DNA of 64,000 bases. Origin: an uncultured Treponema sp. (GTDB lineage Bacteria; Spirochaetota; Spirochaetia; Treponematales; Treponemataceae). Below, one piece after another: positions 26,148 to 35,343 of this stretch; within the stretch, counting starts at the first letter, position 1; each line of letters starts with the position of its first letter. The stretch spans positions 186,001-250,000 of the forward strand of contig CASGBA010000006.1 of NCBI GenBank assembly GCA_949299755.1, given 5' to 3'. The notes under the pieces were generated by a model. That model was not told where the DNA came from and did no database searches. It saw only the letters and a list, made by a program, of their open reading frames with translations. The translations under genes were made by a program, and so were the position numbers.

Positions 26148-27659
26148 ATGCTCCCCTCCCTTTTCCCCGTCCGCTTTGACACCCTCGGGTGCCGGTTGAA
26201 TCAACTGGAAACCGAAACCATTGCCGGCGCCTTCAGGGCGGAAGGTTTCCCCATAATCGGTTCAGCGGAAAACCCGGACAGCTGCCCGCCTGCATACCCG
26301 GGTATCAGTGACGGGCAGCAAACGGAAGGCCGGCATCCCGTGCCCCGGTTGTGCATCATCAACACCTGTGCGGTCACCGCAAAGGCGGAGCAAAAAGCCA
26401 GGCGTCTTATCCGGCTTCTGCACAAAAAATTCCCCGGAGCCACCATCCTTGTCACCGGCTGCTATGCCCAAACGGATCCCGGGAAAATAGGACAGATAAA
26501 CCGGGAGTTCATAGTCCTTCCCGGCATGGAAAAACACAGGCTTAAAAACCTTCCGGCCAGGCTCCGGCTTTTCCTGGAAGGCGGGGACCCCGGGCAGGAA
26601 GGAGCGGCCCGCATGGTAAGGGATTTTTGCCTTGAATCCACCGGGAACGGGGTGCCTCCGCAGGCAGGCTTCTTCCCTGCCGCCGGCGGGCGGGAAGCCT
26701 TTTCCTTCCATTCCAGGGCTTCCATAAAAATACAGGACGGATGTTCAAACCGGTGTTCCTTTTGCAAAACCCGGATAGCCCGGGGTCCGTCGGTTTCCGT
26801 CCCCGAATCCGAAATCCTTTCCCTGGCAAGGGAAATTGAAAACGCCGGCTGGGGGGAAATCGTCCTTACAGGAATCAACCTGCACCAATACAAGGGTCCC
26901 CGGACAGGGGCGGACTTGCCGGATTTAATCCGCATGATTCTTGATTCCACGGAAAGGATTTTCATACGCATTTCCAGCCTGTACCCGGAAAGCGTTTCGG
27001 AGAAATTCATCTCCGTGATAAAAGATGAAAGGGTATGCCCCTTTTTCCACCTGTCAATCCAGTCGGGCAGCAGGAAAATAATCAGCCTGATGCGCAGGGT
27101 ATACAGCCCGGAACAAATAGAGAACGCCGTCTCCCTTCTGCGGCAGGCAAAGGACGAGCCTTTCATTTCATGCGACATCATCACCGGCTTTCCCGGGGAA
27201 ACCGATGAAGACTTTGCCCTCACCGAAAAACTCTGCCTTGAATCCGGCTTCGCCCACATACACGTGTTCCCCTTCTCCCCCCGGCCGGGAACGGAAGCCG
27301 CGTCGATGAAGCCCTTTGTGCCGGAGCGCATATCCCGGGAAAGGGCTGAACGGCTGGAAGCTATTTCCGAGGAGGGCAAAAGGCGCTATTTAAGCCTGTG
27401 GCAGGGAAAGGAAATTCCCGCCATCTGGGAATACTCCGGGAAAACAGGGAGACTGCGTGCCCACACAATCAACTCCCTTTCCCTGCCCCTTTCCCTGGAT
27501 GAAAACAGGGATTATCCGCCGGAAACCCTGGAGCTTTTCAAAAACAATCCGGAAAAACTGCGGGGCGCCCAAATAATTGTAAGGGTCGGCAAAGCCATCG
27601 GAGAACCCGGAAAAACAGAAGAAACAATGGAAGCAAGCCTAGTAAGAATATTGCTTTAA
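26148..27659 (+). CDS. mtaB: tRNA methylthiotransferase MtaB-like
   Basis: 503 residues. Radical-SAM enzyme that adds methylthio groups to t6A37 in tRNA. The N-terminal cluster uses the cysteines in TLGCRLNQLE, INTCAVT and VTGCYAQ; the radical-SAM CSNRCSFC (CxxxCxxC) is in the middle. An unusual Pro-rich stretch of ~30 residues sits between the first and second N-terminal cysteines (after residue ~38). It is tightly linked to the TPR gene. Confidence 0.88.
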   Translation: MLPSLFPVRFDTLGCRLNQLETETIAGAFRAEGFPIIGSAENPDSCPPAYPGISDGQQTEGRHPVPRLCIINTCAVTAKAEQKARRLIRLLHKKFPGATILVTGCYAQTDPGKIGQINREFIVLPGMEKHRLKNLPARLRLFLEGGDPGQEGAARMVRDFCLESTGNGVPPQAGFFPAAGGREAFSFHSRASIKIQDGCSNRCSFCKTRIARGPSVSVPESEILSLAREIENAGWGEIVLTGINLHQYKGPRTGADLPDLIRMILDSTERIFIRISSLYPESVSEKFISVIKDERVCPFFHLSIQSGSRKIISLMRRVYSPEQIENAVSLLRQAKDEPFISCDIITGFPGETDEDFALTEKLCLESGFAHIHVFPFSPRPGTEAASMKPFVPERISRERAERLEAISEEGKRRYLSLWQGKEIPAIWEYSGKTGRLRAHTINSLSLPLSLDENRDYPPETLELFKNNPEKLRGAQIIVRVGKAIGEPGKTEETMEASLVRILL

Positions 27660-27660
27660 T

Positions 27661-27668
27661 GCTATAAT
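27661..27668 (+). promoter_or_regulatory. Extended -10 promoter of lipoprotein-barrel operon
   Basis: A TGCTATAAT extended -10, ending at 27668, straddles the mtaB stop. No -35 match is seen, which is normal for extended -10 promoters. Confidence 0.55.
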
Positions 27669-27705
27669 TACGCCGTAAATTTTTTTATTGTTTTGAGGAG
27701 CAATA

Positions 27706-28425
27706 ATGAAAAAACGCCCGCCATTAAGCCGTCTTTGCGGAACCTTGCTCTGCGGATTTTTCCTGACAGTCTTCTTATTCAGTTTTTCAGGATGCAGCGA
27801 CTTTTTCACCACATCCCTGGGGAAACCTCTGGCACAAAGCAAGAATTTCTCTTCCCTTTCATTTTCAGAACTTGTGGACGCCGCCGGGGAATACGGCGCC
27901 AAGGATTCCGATGCGGCTAAGTCCATCATGAATAACCTTGCCTCCGCCAGCAGCGATAAACTCCTGGGGCTTTCAACTTCCGACAAAACGGCGGTTTTGA
28001 ACACAGCGGTGAACGCCGCCTATTCCCTGAATTCCCTTCTGGATTTGGTGGATGATTTGAAAAACACAAGCACTTCGTCCAGTGACACAATAGACAAGGC
28101 CTTTGAGTTCTTCAACACCGGAACCAACATGAATGCGGCCCAAACCCTTTTGGACGATGAAAACACCAGGAACAATGTTCCCGTGGATACGTTGATTCTG
28201 TCGGCGGCCGCCCTTATGGCCTCAGTCCAGGAAAGCGACATTGATTCAATAAAAACAGCCGTTGAAAACAAGAACCCGTCAGCCCTGAGCGGCGACGTGC
28301 AAAAAAAAGCACAGACTGTCATAGCTGTAGTCGAAACCCTGGAAACCCGGGAGGCGGAAATAAAGGAATTAACCGATTCCTTCGGATTTGATTTGAGCGA
28401 CCTGTTGCCCGGATACGGCAATTAA
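27706..28425 (+). CDS. Lipoprotein, unknown
   Basis: 239 residues with signal peptide and lipobox FSGC (Cys about residue 30). The mature part is alpha-helical and rich in Ser, Asp and Ala, with no recognised domain. GAGGAG precedes the ATG. It is followed after 13 nt by a beta-barrel gene in the same operon, so it may be an accessory to that outer-membrane protein. Confidence 0.8.
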   Translation: MKKRPPLSRLCGTLLCGFFLTVFLFSFSGCSDFFTTSLGKPLAQSKNFSSLSFSELVDAAGEYGAKDSDAAKSIMNNLASASSDKLLGLSTSDKTAVLNTAVNAAYSLNSLLDLVDDLKNTSTSSSDTIDKAFEFFNTGTNMNAAQTLLDDENTRNNVPVDTLILSAAALMASVQESDIDSIKTAVENKNPSALSGDVQKKAQTVIAVVETLETREAEIKELTDSFGFDLSDLLPGYGN

Positions 28426-28438
28426 ACAGGAGAAAAAA

Positions 28439-29620
28439 ATGGGACACAAAGACATTTTTAATTCCAAGAAACTTCCGGCTTTTTTCGCGCTGCTGGTTTG
28501 TTCCGCCTGCTTTGCGGTAATCCTTTCAGCGAAGGATTACAAATACAGCGCTGTCAAGCCCGAAATAGTCAGCCCGCGGCTTTCAGCAATGGGTGGGGCG
28601 AATCCCGCCCTTGCCGCCGGTATGGACACTTTGAGCACAAACCCCGCTGCCCTGGCTTATGTGGACAGACGCATAAAAATATTGGGATTGTCTTCTGTAT
28701 TTTCCGGACAGTTCCTGGACATACCGGGAATCCTTAAATCTGATGACCCAACGGACGAAATGATTCAGTCCGTGCGCAAAAACGAGGGGGTGTATTTCGG
28801 GTTGAATGCCACCGGCCCCCTTTCCTTCGGCATAATGGACAAAAATTTCGCTTTCGGCATCTTCAACCGCACCTATGTATCCGCGGATGTGGCCTCCATC
28901 ACCTTCGGGGAACTGACAGGCGGTGAAGAGATTTTCGTGACAGGCGGTTACGGCGTAACCCTTCTGGACATGGGGCTCCACGAGTTATCCGCCGGGATCC
29001 AGCTGAAATTCTTTTACCAGATTTCCATGTACGAGGGCGGAACCGTCGCCTCCATTGTCGAAACGATGAATAATTTCAGCATAAACGGGCAGCCCATGGC
29101 GTCCACGGTGGGGTTCGGATTTGACCTCGGTTTATTGTACCGTCTGGGGGAAAGCTTTTCCGCCGGTGTAACCTGCCGGGATGTTTACACCCCCCTGTTC
29201 TACTCCATATATGATTCATTCAGCGACTTCTCGGACGGAAAGAAACAGAACGACTCATCCACCACTTACGATACCCTGGACAGGGATTTGTCCCTGGGCG
29301 TGGCATGGACGGCGCCAATCCCCAGAAGCTGGCGGGCGCTGACGGCTTTCACGGCCACAGCCGGATACAACGACATACTTTCCCTGGCGAAACCCGTGCA
29401 CCAGAACCCAATCCTGAATCTCTCCCTGGGAGCGGAGGCGGTGTTTTTCAACATACTCTACCTCAGGGCAGGCATAAGCGAATGTTACCCGGCGGCCGGA
29501 CTCGGGATTGACTTCAAATTTGTGCAGCTGGACATAGCCGTTTACGGGCAGGAGCTGGGGCTGGAACCCGGGGACAGACCCCTGTACAATATGTCGGCGG
29601 GATTGTCCATAGGCTTCTGA
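28439..29620 (+). CDS. FadL/UPF0164-type outer-membrane barrel
   Basis: 393 residues. A signal sequence (FALLVCSACFAVILSA) is followed by the typical SPRLSAMGGANPALAAG motif of the treponemal UPF0164/FadL-like family, then alternating amphipathic strands ending in an aromatic C-terminus (LYNMSAGLSIGF). Related proteins are predicted long-chain fatty-acid porins; the substrate is not shown here. AGGAG precedes the start. Second gene of an operon with the lipoprotein. Confidence 0.8.
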   Translation: MGHKDIFNSKKLPAFFALLVCSACFAVILSAKDYKYSAVKPEIVSPRLSAMGGANPALAAGMDTLSTNPAALAYVDRRIKILGLSSVFSGQFLDIPGILKSDDPTDEMIQSVRKNEGVYFGLNATGPLSFGIMDKNFAFGIFNRTYVSADVASITFGELTGGEEIFVTGGYGVTLLDMGLHELSAGIQLKFFYQISMYEGGTVASIVETMNNFSINGQPMASTVGFGFDLGLLYRLGESFSAGVTCRDVYTPLFYSIYDSFSDFSDGKKQNDSSTTYDTLDRDLSLGVAWTAPIPRSWRALTAFTATAGYNDILSLAKPVHQNPILNLSLGAEAVFFNILYLRAGISECYPAAGLGIDFKFVQLDIAVYGQELGLEPGDRPLYNMSAGLSIGF

Positions 29621-29636
29621 AAGACGACAACGCTGC

Positions 29637-29665
29637 TTGACACAAACAGAAAATGAGTATAGAAT
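29637..29665 (+). promoter_or_regulatory. tRNA-Lys promoter
   Basis: TTGACA (29637-29642), 17-bp spacer, TAGAAT (29660-29665). The start near 29672 gives a 20-nt 5' leader for RNase P. Confidence 0.7.
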
Positions 29666-29691
29666 AGTTTCCATGCCGATAATAAAGGCGG

Positions 29692-29764
29692 GGGCCACTA
29701 GCTCAGTAGGTAGAGCGACGCCCTTTTAAGGCGAAGGTCACAGGTTCGAATCCTGTGTGGCTCA
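29692..29764 (+). tRNA. tRNA-Lys (TTT)
   Basis: 73 nt. Acceptor GGGCCAC/GTGGCTC, D-arm GCTCAGTAGGTAGAGC, anticodon loop CTTTTAA (anticodon TTT), T-arm ACAGG-TTCGAAT-CCTGT, discriminator A. The CCA end is not encoded. Confidence 0.95.
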
Positions 29765-29768
29765 TTTG

Positions 29769-29796
29769 AAACGCGGTTTTGGCCGCGTTTTTTTTA
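29769..29796 (+). terminator. tRNA-Lys terminator
   Basis: AAACGCGG (29769-29776) pairs with CCGCGTTT (29783-29790), loop of 6, followed by T5. It overlaps the 3' end of convergent recX. Confidence 0.9.
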
Positions 29797-30579
29797 TTCA
29801 TCCTTAAGGCAGCTGCGGATGACGGAAGGAGGGAAACCCCTGTACAGGAGGGAAGCCGTCAGCTTTTCACCGCTCCTGCCCCGCCGCCGGAGTTTTTCCG
29901 CCGCCTTTCTGCACAATTCCTCTTCGCTCCAGCGGGAAAAGAATTCATTTAAAGCGGCATCGGCGTCTTCCCTGGAAATTCCCCGGGAGGCCAGTTCCGC
30001 GGCGAGCTTTATCCTGCCGTTTATGCATGATGAAACCCTGGAATTAAGCCATGCCGATGCGAACCGCCTGTCATCAATGATTTTCCTGCCGCAGAGGAAA
30101 TCCAGGGCTGGCCCCGTCTCGGCGGCGGAAAATCCTTTTTTCCTGAGTTTCACCTCCAGCTGGAAACGGGAATGCTCGGCCGCAGCCAGATACTTCATGG
30201 CTCGGCTTTCGGCTTCAAAAATACGGGAAGAAAAAATCACGGCATTGAATTCGTCCATGGTGACAGGACGCGGCAGACCAGGAGTATCCCCGGCATCCGG
30301 CGGATTTGAGAGGAACAATCCCTCCATAAAAATACGGAGACCTTCCGGAAGCGTGAACAGATACTCACGCCTGAGGAAGGTCTTTGTAAAAACAGGAACT
30401 CCCTCTCCGGGAGAGGGAGTTTCACCGTCAGGAGGAAGCGGGTTACCAACGGTGTCCAGGATTATTTTCAGAACACCGGCATTAAGCGGCTCCGCCTCCA
30501 AAAGTAAAACACAGGTATTAACGTTTGCTGAACTGGAATCTTCTTCGAGCACCACGCTGTCCGTATTTCTTGCGTTCAA
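29794..30579 (-). CDS. recX: RecX-family regulator
   Basis: Up to 261 residues. The C-terminal ~150 residues show the three-helix RecX repeats (SRFQLEVKLRKKGFSAAETG, DDRRFASAWLNSRV, LLYRGFPPSVIRSCL). RecX limits RecA filament growth. The first ~100 residues are an extension not shared with short RecX proteins. The start shown is a TTG overlapping rpsI by 62 nt; internal GTG or TTG starts are possible. No recA is in the window. Confidence 0.78.
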   Translation of the reverse strand: MNARNTDSVVLEEDSSSANVNTCVLLLEAEPLNAGVLKIILDTVGNPLPPDGETPSPGEGVPVFTKTFLRREYLFTLPEGLRIFMEGLFLSNPPDAGDTPGLPRPVTMDEFNAVIFSSRIFEAESRAMKYLAAAEHSRFQLEVKLRKKGFSAAETGPALDFLCGRKIIDDRRFASAWLNSRVSSCINGRIKLAAELASRGISREDADAALNEFFSRWSEEELCRKAAEKLRRRGRSGEKLTASLLYRGFPPSVIRSCLKDE

Positions 30580-30907
30580 CCATCCTGGAATCCCGGCAAA
30601 GGAGGCTGTTAGCCTTCAAGGAAGAACGGTTTTCCGCATCAACCTGAGCCAACGCCCTGGCAATTCCATGACTGCAGGCACCTGCCTGTCCATTCAAGCC
30701 GCCGCCTTTCACATTGATAATAACATCATATTTTCCGTCACTGGCTGTGACCATAAGGGGCTTTACGGCAAGCTGCACCTGATCCTGAGTGGCGAAATAT
30801 TTATTGATGTCCTCATTGTTTATTACAATTTTTCCGCTTCCCTGGCGGACATATACACGGGCGACTGCTGTTTTACGTCTGCCCGTACCCATTCCCAAGT
30901 TCTTCAC
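30518..30907 (-). CDS. rpsI: 30S ribosomal protein S9
   Basis: 129 residues. GTGRRKTAVARVYVRQGSG at the N-terminus and the C-terminal KKYGQRGARRRFQFSKR tail, which reaches the P-site tRNA, are diagnostic. The start is GTG 30907, with GGAG 7 nt upstream. It follows rplM by 14 nt as in most bacteria. Confidence 0.98.
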   Translation of the reverse strand: MKNLGMGTGRRKTAVARVYVRQGSGKIVINNEDINKYFATQDQVQLAVKPLMVTASDGKYDVIINVKGGGLNGQAGACSHGIARALAQVDAENRSSLKANSLLCRDSRMVERKKYGQRGARRRFQFSKR

Positions 30908-30921
30908 TTATTAACTCCTAG

Positions 30922-31350
30922 TTAAATTTCCATAACCACAGGGTTTTGAGCGGTGTGGGGATAATCCGCACCGGCATAAACTTTCACGTTGGTTAAAAGC
31001 TTACGTCCAAGCCTTCCTTTCGGAAGCATTCCCTTTATAGCTGTGAGGATTGGAGCCTCAGGGTGACGCTGAAGAAGTTTCTTATAATTCACAGCGCGCA
31101 ACCCCCCGGGGAACCCGGTGTGATGATAATACATCTTATCATCCTCTTTTGTTCCCGACATGGAAGCTTTTTCAGCATTCACAATAACAACATAATCACC
31201 GCATTCCTGATTAGGCGCAAAGGAAACCTTATGTTTCCCCCGGAGCACGGAAGCAGCCTTGGCGGCGATACGACCCACCGGTTTATCCGAAGCATCGATG
31301 ATAAACCAACGGCGCTCGGCGTCTTTTTCATTCACAAAAATCGTTTTCAT
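30922..31350 (-). CDS. rplM: 50S ribosomal protein L13
   Basis: 142 residues, the standard length, from ATG 31350 (KTIFVNEKDAERRWFIIDAS). The conserved KMYYHHTGFPGG and MLPKGRLGRKLLTNVKVY are present. An upstream in-frame start would add 21 residues without similarity. A promoter lies at 31434-31462, leaving a ~77-nt leader; in E. coli the rplM leader is a site of autoregulation. Confidence 0.97.
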   Translation of the reverse strand: MKTIFVNEKDAERRWFIIDASDKPVGRIAAKAASVLRGKHKVSFAPNQECGDYVVIVNAEKASMSGTKEDDKMYYHHTGFPGGLRAVNYKKLLQRHPEAPILTAIKGMLPKGRLGRKLLTNVKVYAGADYPHTAQNPVVMEI

Positions 31351-31433
31351 TTCCGTAACCTTAGAATTACTATGTTTAAAAGCCCTGTCACGCAGGCATA
31401 ACGGACAGCGCATGCAGATAAAACGGGTTATTT

Positions 31434-31462
31434 ACTCTAGATAAAAACAGGATGAATGTCAA
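31434..31462 (-). promoter_or_regulatory. rplM-rpsI promoter
   Basis: Minus strand: TTGACA (31457-31462), 17-bp spacer, TAGAGT (31434-31439). Confidence 0.6.
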
Positions 31463-31475
31463 TAGCAAGGGTCAT

Positions 31476-31715
31476 TCAGCCCTGGGATTTTTTCGCCTCT
31501 TCTTCTTCTTTTTCCGCCTCTTTTTTATCGCGCAAATCCGCTATACCGATAAAAACGGCAATAAGGCCCACAAAGGCCGAAAGGATCGGCAGCCCGCCCC
31601 GGAGAAAAAGAAGGATATATTCGCCCCATCCCAGACCGAATCCGAACAAATGGGCCGGAATAGCGGCGAAAACGGTGAACAAAATCAAGATAATTCCTAC
31701 AATAAGTGCAACCAT
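31476..31715 (-). CDS. Small membrane protein, unknown
   Basis: 79 residues from ATG 31715, chosen for AAAGGAG 8-9 nt upstream. Two hydrophobic helices (VALIVGIILILFTVFAAIPA and ILSAFVGLIAVFIGIADL) are followed by a highly charged Lys/Glu tail. No family is recognised. It follows the 146-residue membrane protein by 17 nt. Confidence 0.65.
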   Translation of the reverse strand: MVALIVGIILILFTVFAAIPAHLFGFGLGWGEYILLFLRGGLPILSAFVGLIAVFIGIADLRDKKEAEKEEEEAKKSQG

Positions 31716-31732
31716 TTCCACCGCTCCTTTTA

Positions 31733-32173
31733 TCAGTCACGCCGGACTAAAAGCATCGCTCCGAAAACGAGCATATGGGAAGCAAAACTGCTTATGAAAC
31801 CCACAAAGGTTTTGAAACTCCTGAATGCACCGTTGAAGAGCCCGCCTGCACCAAGAAGATCCACGAGAATAATTACAATCGCCCACACAACAAGGACGAT
31901 GATGAAAAAGATATTGGCGGCTGATCCGAGGGGAACAAAGAATGAAACAAGGATTCCGGCTCCAGCCACAATGGCACAAACGCCTATCGCCATGATGACG
32001 AAATTGGCGAAATCACCTTTCAAAATACTTCTGACCGCGGCGGCAACCTCATCCCCGCCAAGTCCCATCAATCCGCTGTTGAGCTGGACGGTGACAATAC
32101 CGTAAGCGAGCAAAAACAAGCCGAGAGCAATGCGTAAAATAATATCACCCAAAGAATTGTTTGAAACAGCCAT
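31733..32173 (-). CDS. Four-helix membrane protein, unknown
   Basis: 146 residues with about four membrane helices, for example IILRIALGLFLLAYGIVTV, FVIMAIGVCAIVAGAGIL and IFFIIVLVVWAIVIILVDLL. AAGGAAGG precedes the ATG. It pairs with the small downstream membrane protein and may form a complex with it. No function can be assigned. Confidence 0.7.
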   Translation of the reverse strand: MAVSNNSLGDIILRIALGLFLLAYGIVTVQLNSGLMGLGGDEVAAAVRSILKGDFANFVIMAIGVCAIVAGAGILVSFFVPLGSAANIFFIIVLVVWAIVIILVDLLGAGGLFNGAFRSFKTFVGFISSFASHMLVFGAMLLVRRD

Positions 32174-32366
32174 ACAGACCTTCCTTATTTATAAAACTTG
32201 CCTGCAAGATACAGACATTGACTGATTATAGCCTAAAAAAAGCAAATTAACAAGCTCTATTTTTTTCATGGCATTTTCCAGATTATATTGATATTATATT
32301 GACATAAACCGCCAAAAAGCGCAAAGTCAGGCTTAGTCCACATATTTGAGGAGGACGGGGAAAAGG

Positions 32367-33491
32367 ATGAAGGGGTGCGAAGTTTCCATAGAGAACGTCT
32401 CCAAATCGTTCGGCTCGTTCCGTGCGCTGGAAAATGCGAATGTAAAGATACAAAAGGGTGAGTTTTTTTCATTGCTGGGACCTTCCGGCTGCGGAAAAAC
32501 CACTTTGTTGCGCATAATAGCGGGTTTTGAAACCCCGGACACGGGTTCCGTGTATTTTGATGAAAAAAATATAGTGGAATTAACGCCGAACAAACGGCAG
32601 TCCAACACCGTTTTCCAGAATTACGCCCTTTTCCCCCACCTGTCCATATTTGAAAACATAGCCTTCCCCCTGCGCCTTAAAAAGGTTCCGGACAGCGAAA
32701 TAAAAAAGCGTGTTGAGGAATACGTCCATCTGGTTCAGCTTGAAGGCCACGAGGACAAAAAGCCGGCCCAGCTTTCCGGCGGACAAAAACAGCGGGTTGC
32801 CATAGCCAGAGCCCTTATCAATGAGCCCAGCGTTCTCCTGCTGGATGAACCTCTTTCCGCTCTGGATGCGAAGTTGAGGCAAAACCTTCTTGTGGAGCTT
32901 GACTCCATCCACGATAAAATAGGGATAACATTCATTTACGTTACCCACGATCAGAGCGAAGCCCTTTCAGTCTCAGACCATATTGCGGTTATGAACAAAG
33001 GAAGAATACTGCAAATCGGAACACCCTTCGAGATTTACGAAAGCCCGGCCACAGAATTCGTGGCTCAATTCATCGGGGAAACAAACAGCTTCATAGCCGA
33101 GGTTGCGGAATGTTCACTCTATAATGATGAATTCATGGTGCGTCTTACCGTGCCGGAACTGGACAGCGATATCCTTGTCACCGATTATGACAAAACTGAA
33201 TGCGGACAGCATGTATGTTTCACTGTCAGGCCGGAAAAAATCCGGATTACCACGGAACCTCCCCATGCCCAGGACAAATCCCTGAATATTTTCAAGGGGA
33301 TTGTGGCGGAACCGGTTTATTCAGGTTTCCAGTCCAAATTCTATGTCAAACTTGAAAACGGGGCCATGCTTAAGGTTTTCAAGCAGCACCAGAATTACAT
33401 GGAAGACGGTCCCGATATATGCTGGAAAGATTCTGTCTATGTTTCCTGGAGCGCCGATGACGGTTACATCGTAGAGGAAATAAACAAATGA
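32367..33491 (+). CDS. potA: Spermidine/putrescine ABC transporter ATPase
   Basis: 374 residues. Walker [12 protein letters not shown], signature [15 protein letters not shown], Walker [13 protein letters not shown] and the H-loop VTHDQSEA are intact; a C-terminal TOBE-like regulatory domain follows from ~290. ATG 32367 is used, preceded by a purine-rich GGAGG/GGGG tract. It heads potABCD, and the last four bases overlap the potB start. Confidence 0.95.
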   Translation: MKGCEVSIENVSKSFGSFRALENANVKIQKGEFFSLLGPSGCGKTTLLRIIAGFETPDTGSVYFDEKNIVELTPNKRQSNTVFQNYALFPHLSIFENIAFPLRLKKVPDSEIKKRVEEYVHLVQLEGHEDKKPAQLSGGQKQRVAIARALINEPSVLLLDEPLSALDAKLRQNLLVELDSIHDKIGITFIYVTHDQSEALSVSDHIAVMNKGRILQIGTPFEIYESPATEFVAQFIGETNSFIAEVAECSLYNDEFMVRLTVPELDSDILVTDYDKTECGQHVCFTVRPEKIRITTEPPHAQDKSLNIFKGIVAEPVYSGFQSKFYVKLENGAMLKVFKQHQNYMEDGPDICWKDSVYVSWSADDGYIVEEINK

Positions 33492-34423
33492 GTGGGGGCG
33501 GTCACCGACACATAAAGGGAGGGCTGCGTAATTACGGAACATTGTACGCCTTTCCCATGGGTTTATGGTTCACGTTGTTCTTCATCTTCCCCCTTCTTAT
33601 TATTGCGGTATACAGTTTCCTGCAAAAAGGCCTGCACGGAGGGGTGGTATGGAATTTCACCCTGAAAGCTTACAGCCAGATGTTCGTGGCATCTTACGGA
33701 AAACTTTTTGTCAGAACCCTGCTTGTCACCATTGTTTCCACAGCCCTGTGCATACTGATAGCCCTGCCCTGCGGATACGCCATGGCGAAAAGCAAGCACC
33801 AGACCCTTCTCCTTTTCCTGATTATAATACCCTTCTGGACAAATTCCCTTATCAGGATAAATGCCTGGATAGGAATCCTGGGGAACGAGGGGGTTATAAA
33901 TGAATTCCTTTTGAAAATCGGATTCATAAAAGAGGAAATCCAGTTCCTTTACAACCAGAATGCGGTTATCCTCGTTCTGGTGTATATGTTCCTGCCCTAC
34001 GCCATACTGCCGATTTTCACCGCCATCGACAAATTTGATTTTGCCCTGCTGGAAGCCGCCAGGGATTTGGGAGCCACAAAATCGCAGTCCCTGATAAAAG
34101 TTATGCTGCCCAACATCCAGGCGGGGATTATCACCGCTTTCATTTTTACATTCATTCCGATTTTCGGTACATACACGGTCCCTCTTTTTGTGGGAGGGAA
34201 GGACTCCTACATGATAGGGAACGTAATTGTGGATCAAGCCACAAAAATCGGGAACTGGCCCCTGGCGGCATCCATTTCCATGGTGATAACAGTTTTAAGC
34301 ACAGCCGGGGTTCTTCTTATGATGGCTTTCAGCTCCCACGAAGAAAAAAAACAGAAAGACCGGCTTAACCGTGAAAGGGAAGCGAAACCACTTAAAGGGG
34401 AGGCGGGCCATGGAGAAATTTGA
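33488..34423 (+). CDS. potB: Spermidine/putrescine ABC permease PotB
   Basis: 311 residues with six membrane helices; the EAA loop that docks onto PotA reads EAARDLGATKSQSLIKVMLP. ATGA overlap with potA and a 14-nt overlap with potC show tight coupling. Confidence 0.95.
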   Translation: MSGGGHRHIKGGLRNYGTLYAFPMGLWFTLFFIFPLLIIAVYSFLQKGLHGGVVWNFTLKAYSQMFVASYGKLFVRTLLVTIVSTALCILIALPCGYAMAKSKHQTLLLFLIIIPFWTNSLIRINAWIGILGNEGVINEFLLKIGFIKEEIQFLYNQNAVILVLVYMFLPYAILPIFTAIDKFDFALLEAARDLGATKSQSLIKVMLPNIQAGIITAFIFTFIPIFGTYTVPLFVGGKDSYMIGNVIVDQATKIGNWPLAASISMVITVLSTAGVLLMMAFSSHEEKKQKDRLNREREAKPLKGEAGHGEI

Positions 34424-35303
34424 AAACTCTATTGAAAGCAATGCCATTGTAAAAAAGTTTGTGTCCCGCATAAATAAAAAACACCCCAGGTCGGAACCGG
34501 CCCGCCATGCCCGCCGGTCATGGCAAAGACAGTTTTCCTTTTCATCTTTTGTAATGGCCTTTGCCGTCGCCTTTCTATTCCTGCCGCTGGCTGTAATCAT
34601 ATTTTATTCATTCAACAGCGCAAAGGGCATGATGTGGGAAGGCTTTTCCTTCCGCTGGTATGAGCAACTCTTTTTCAATTCCGAAAAGCTTTGGACATCG
34701 TTTTTGAACAGTGCTGTCATCGCCCTTTTATCATCTGTCGCAGCAACGGTTATGGGAACCCTGGCTGCCATAGGCGTAAAACGTTACCGTTTTTTGGGAA
34801 GGACTTACATACAGACCGTAACCTTTTTGCCCATGATTCTTCCGGAAGTCATCCTCGGGCTTTCAATGCTGATTTTCTTTTCCGCGGTGAATATCCGTCT
34901 GGGGATGGTGAGCATTTTCATTGCCCACACCACTTTCTGCCTTCCCTTCGTTTTCCTGATGGTACTTGCCCGGCTGGATGAATTCGATTATTCCATTGTG
35001 GAAGCCGCCTATGATTTGGGGGCAAATGAAAAGCAAACCCTCAAACTGGTGATAATCCCGAACATACTTCCCGGCGTTGTGTCCGCCTTTTTAATGTCGG
35101 TCACAATGTCGCTGGAAGACTTCGTGATAACGTTTTTTGTTTCCGGGCCGGGTTCAACCACGCTGCCCCTTTATGTGTTCTCGATGGTACGCTACGGGGT
35201 TTCTCCGGTGATAAACGCCCTGTCGTTTATCCTGATTCTGGGGACAATGCTGTTCGCCTATATCCTGCGTAATTTCCTAAAAAGTTTCGCGGCATCAAAA
35301 TAA
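34410..35303 (+). CDS. potC: Spermidine/putrescine ABC permease PotC
   Basis: 297 residues from ATG 34410 with GGGAGG just upstream. Six membrane helices; the EAA loop reads EAAYDLGANEKQTLKLVIIP. A basic cytoplasmic N-terminal extension of ~45 residues (KKFVSRINKKHPR) is longer than in enterobacterial PotC. Confidence 0.95.
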   Translation: MEKFENSIESNAIVKKFVSRINKKHPRSEPARHARRSWQRQFSFSSFVMAFAVAFLFLPLAVIIFYSFNSAKGMMWEGFSFRWYEQLFFNSEKLWTSFLNSAVIALLSSVAATVMGTLAAIGVKRYRFLGRTYIQTVTFLPMILPEVILGLSMLIFFSAVNIRLGMVSIFIAHTTFCLPFVFLMVLARLDEFDYSIVEAAYDLGANEKQTLKLVIIPNILPGVVSAFLMSVTMSLEDFVITFFVSGPGSTTLPLYVFSMVRYGVSPVINALSFILILGTMLFAYILRNFLKSFAASK

Positions 35304-35343
35304 ACCACTGCACGGTTTCAATTTTTACAATCAGGAGAAAAGG

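Noticed and set aside
32299-32327. TTGACA at 32299 as potA promoter
   Set aside because: The matching -10 at 17 bp (CAAAGT) is poor; I could not choose a promoter for potABCD.
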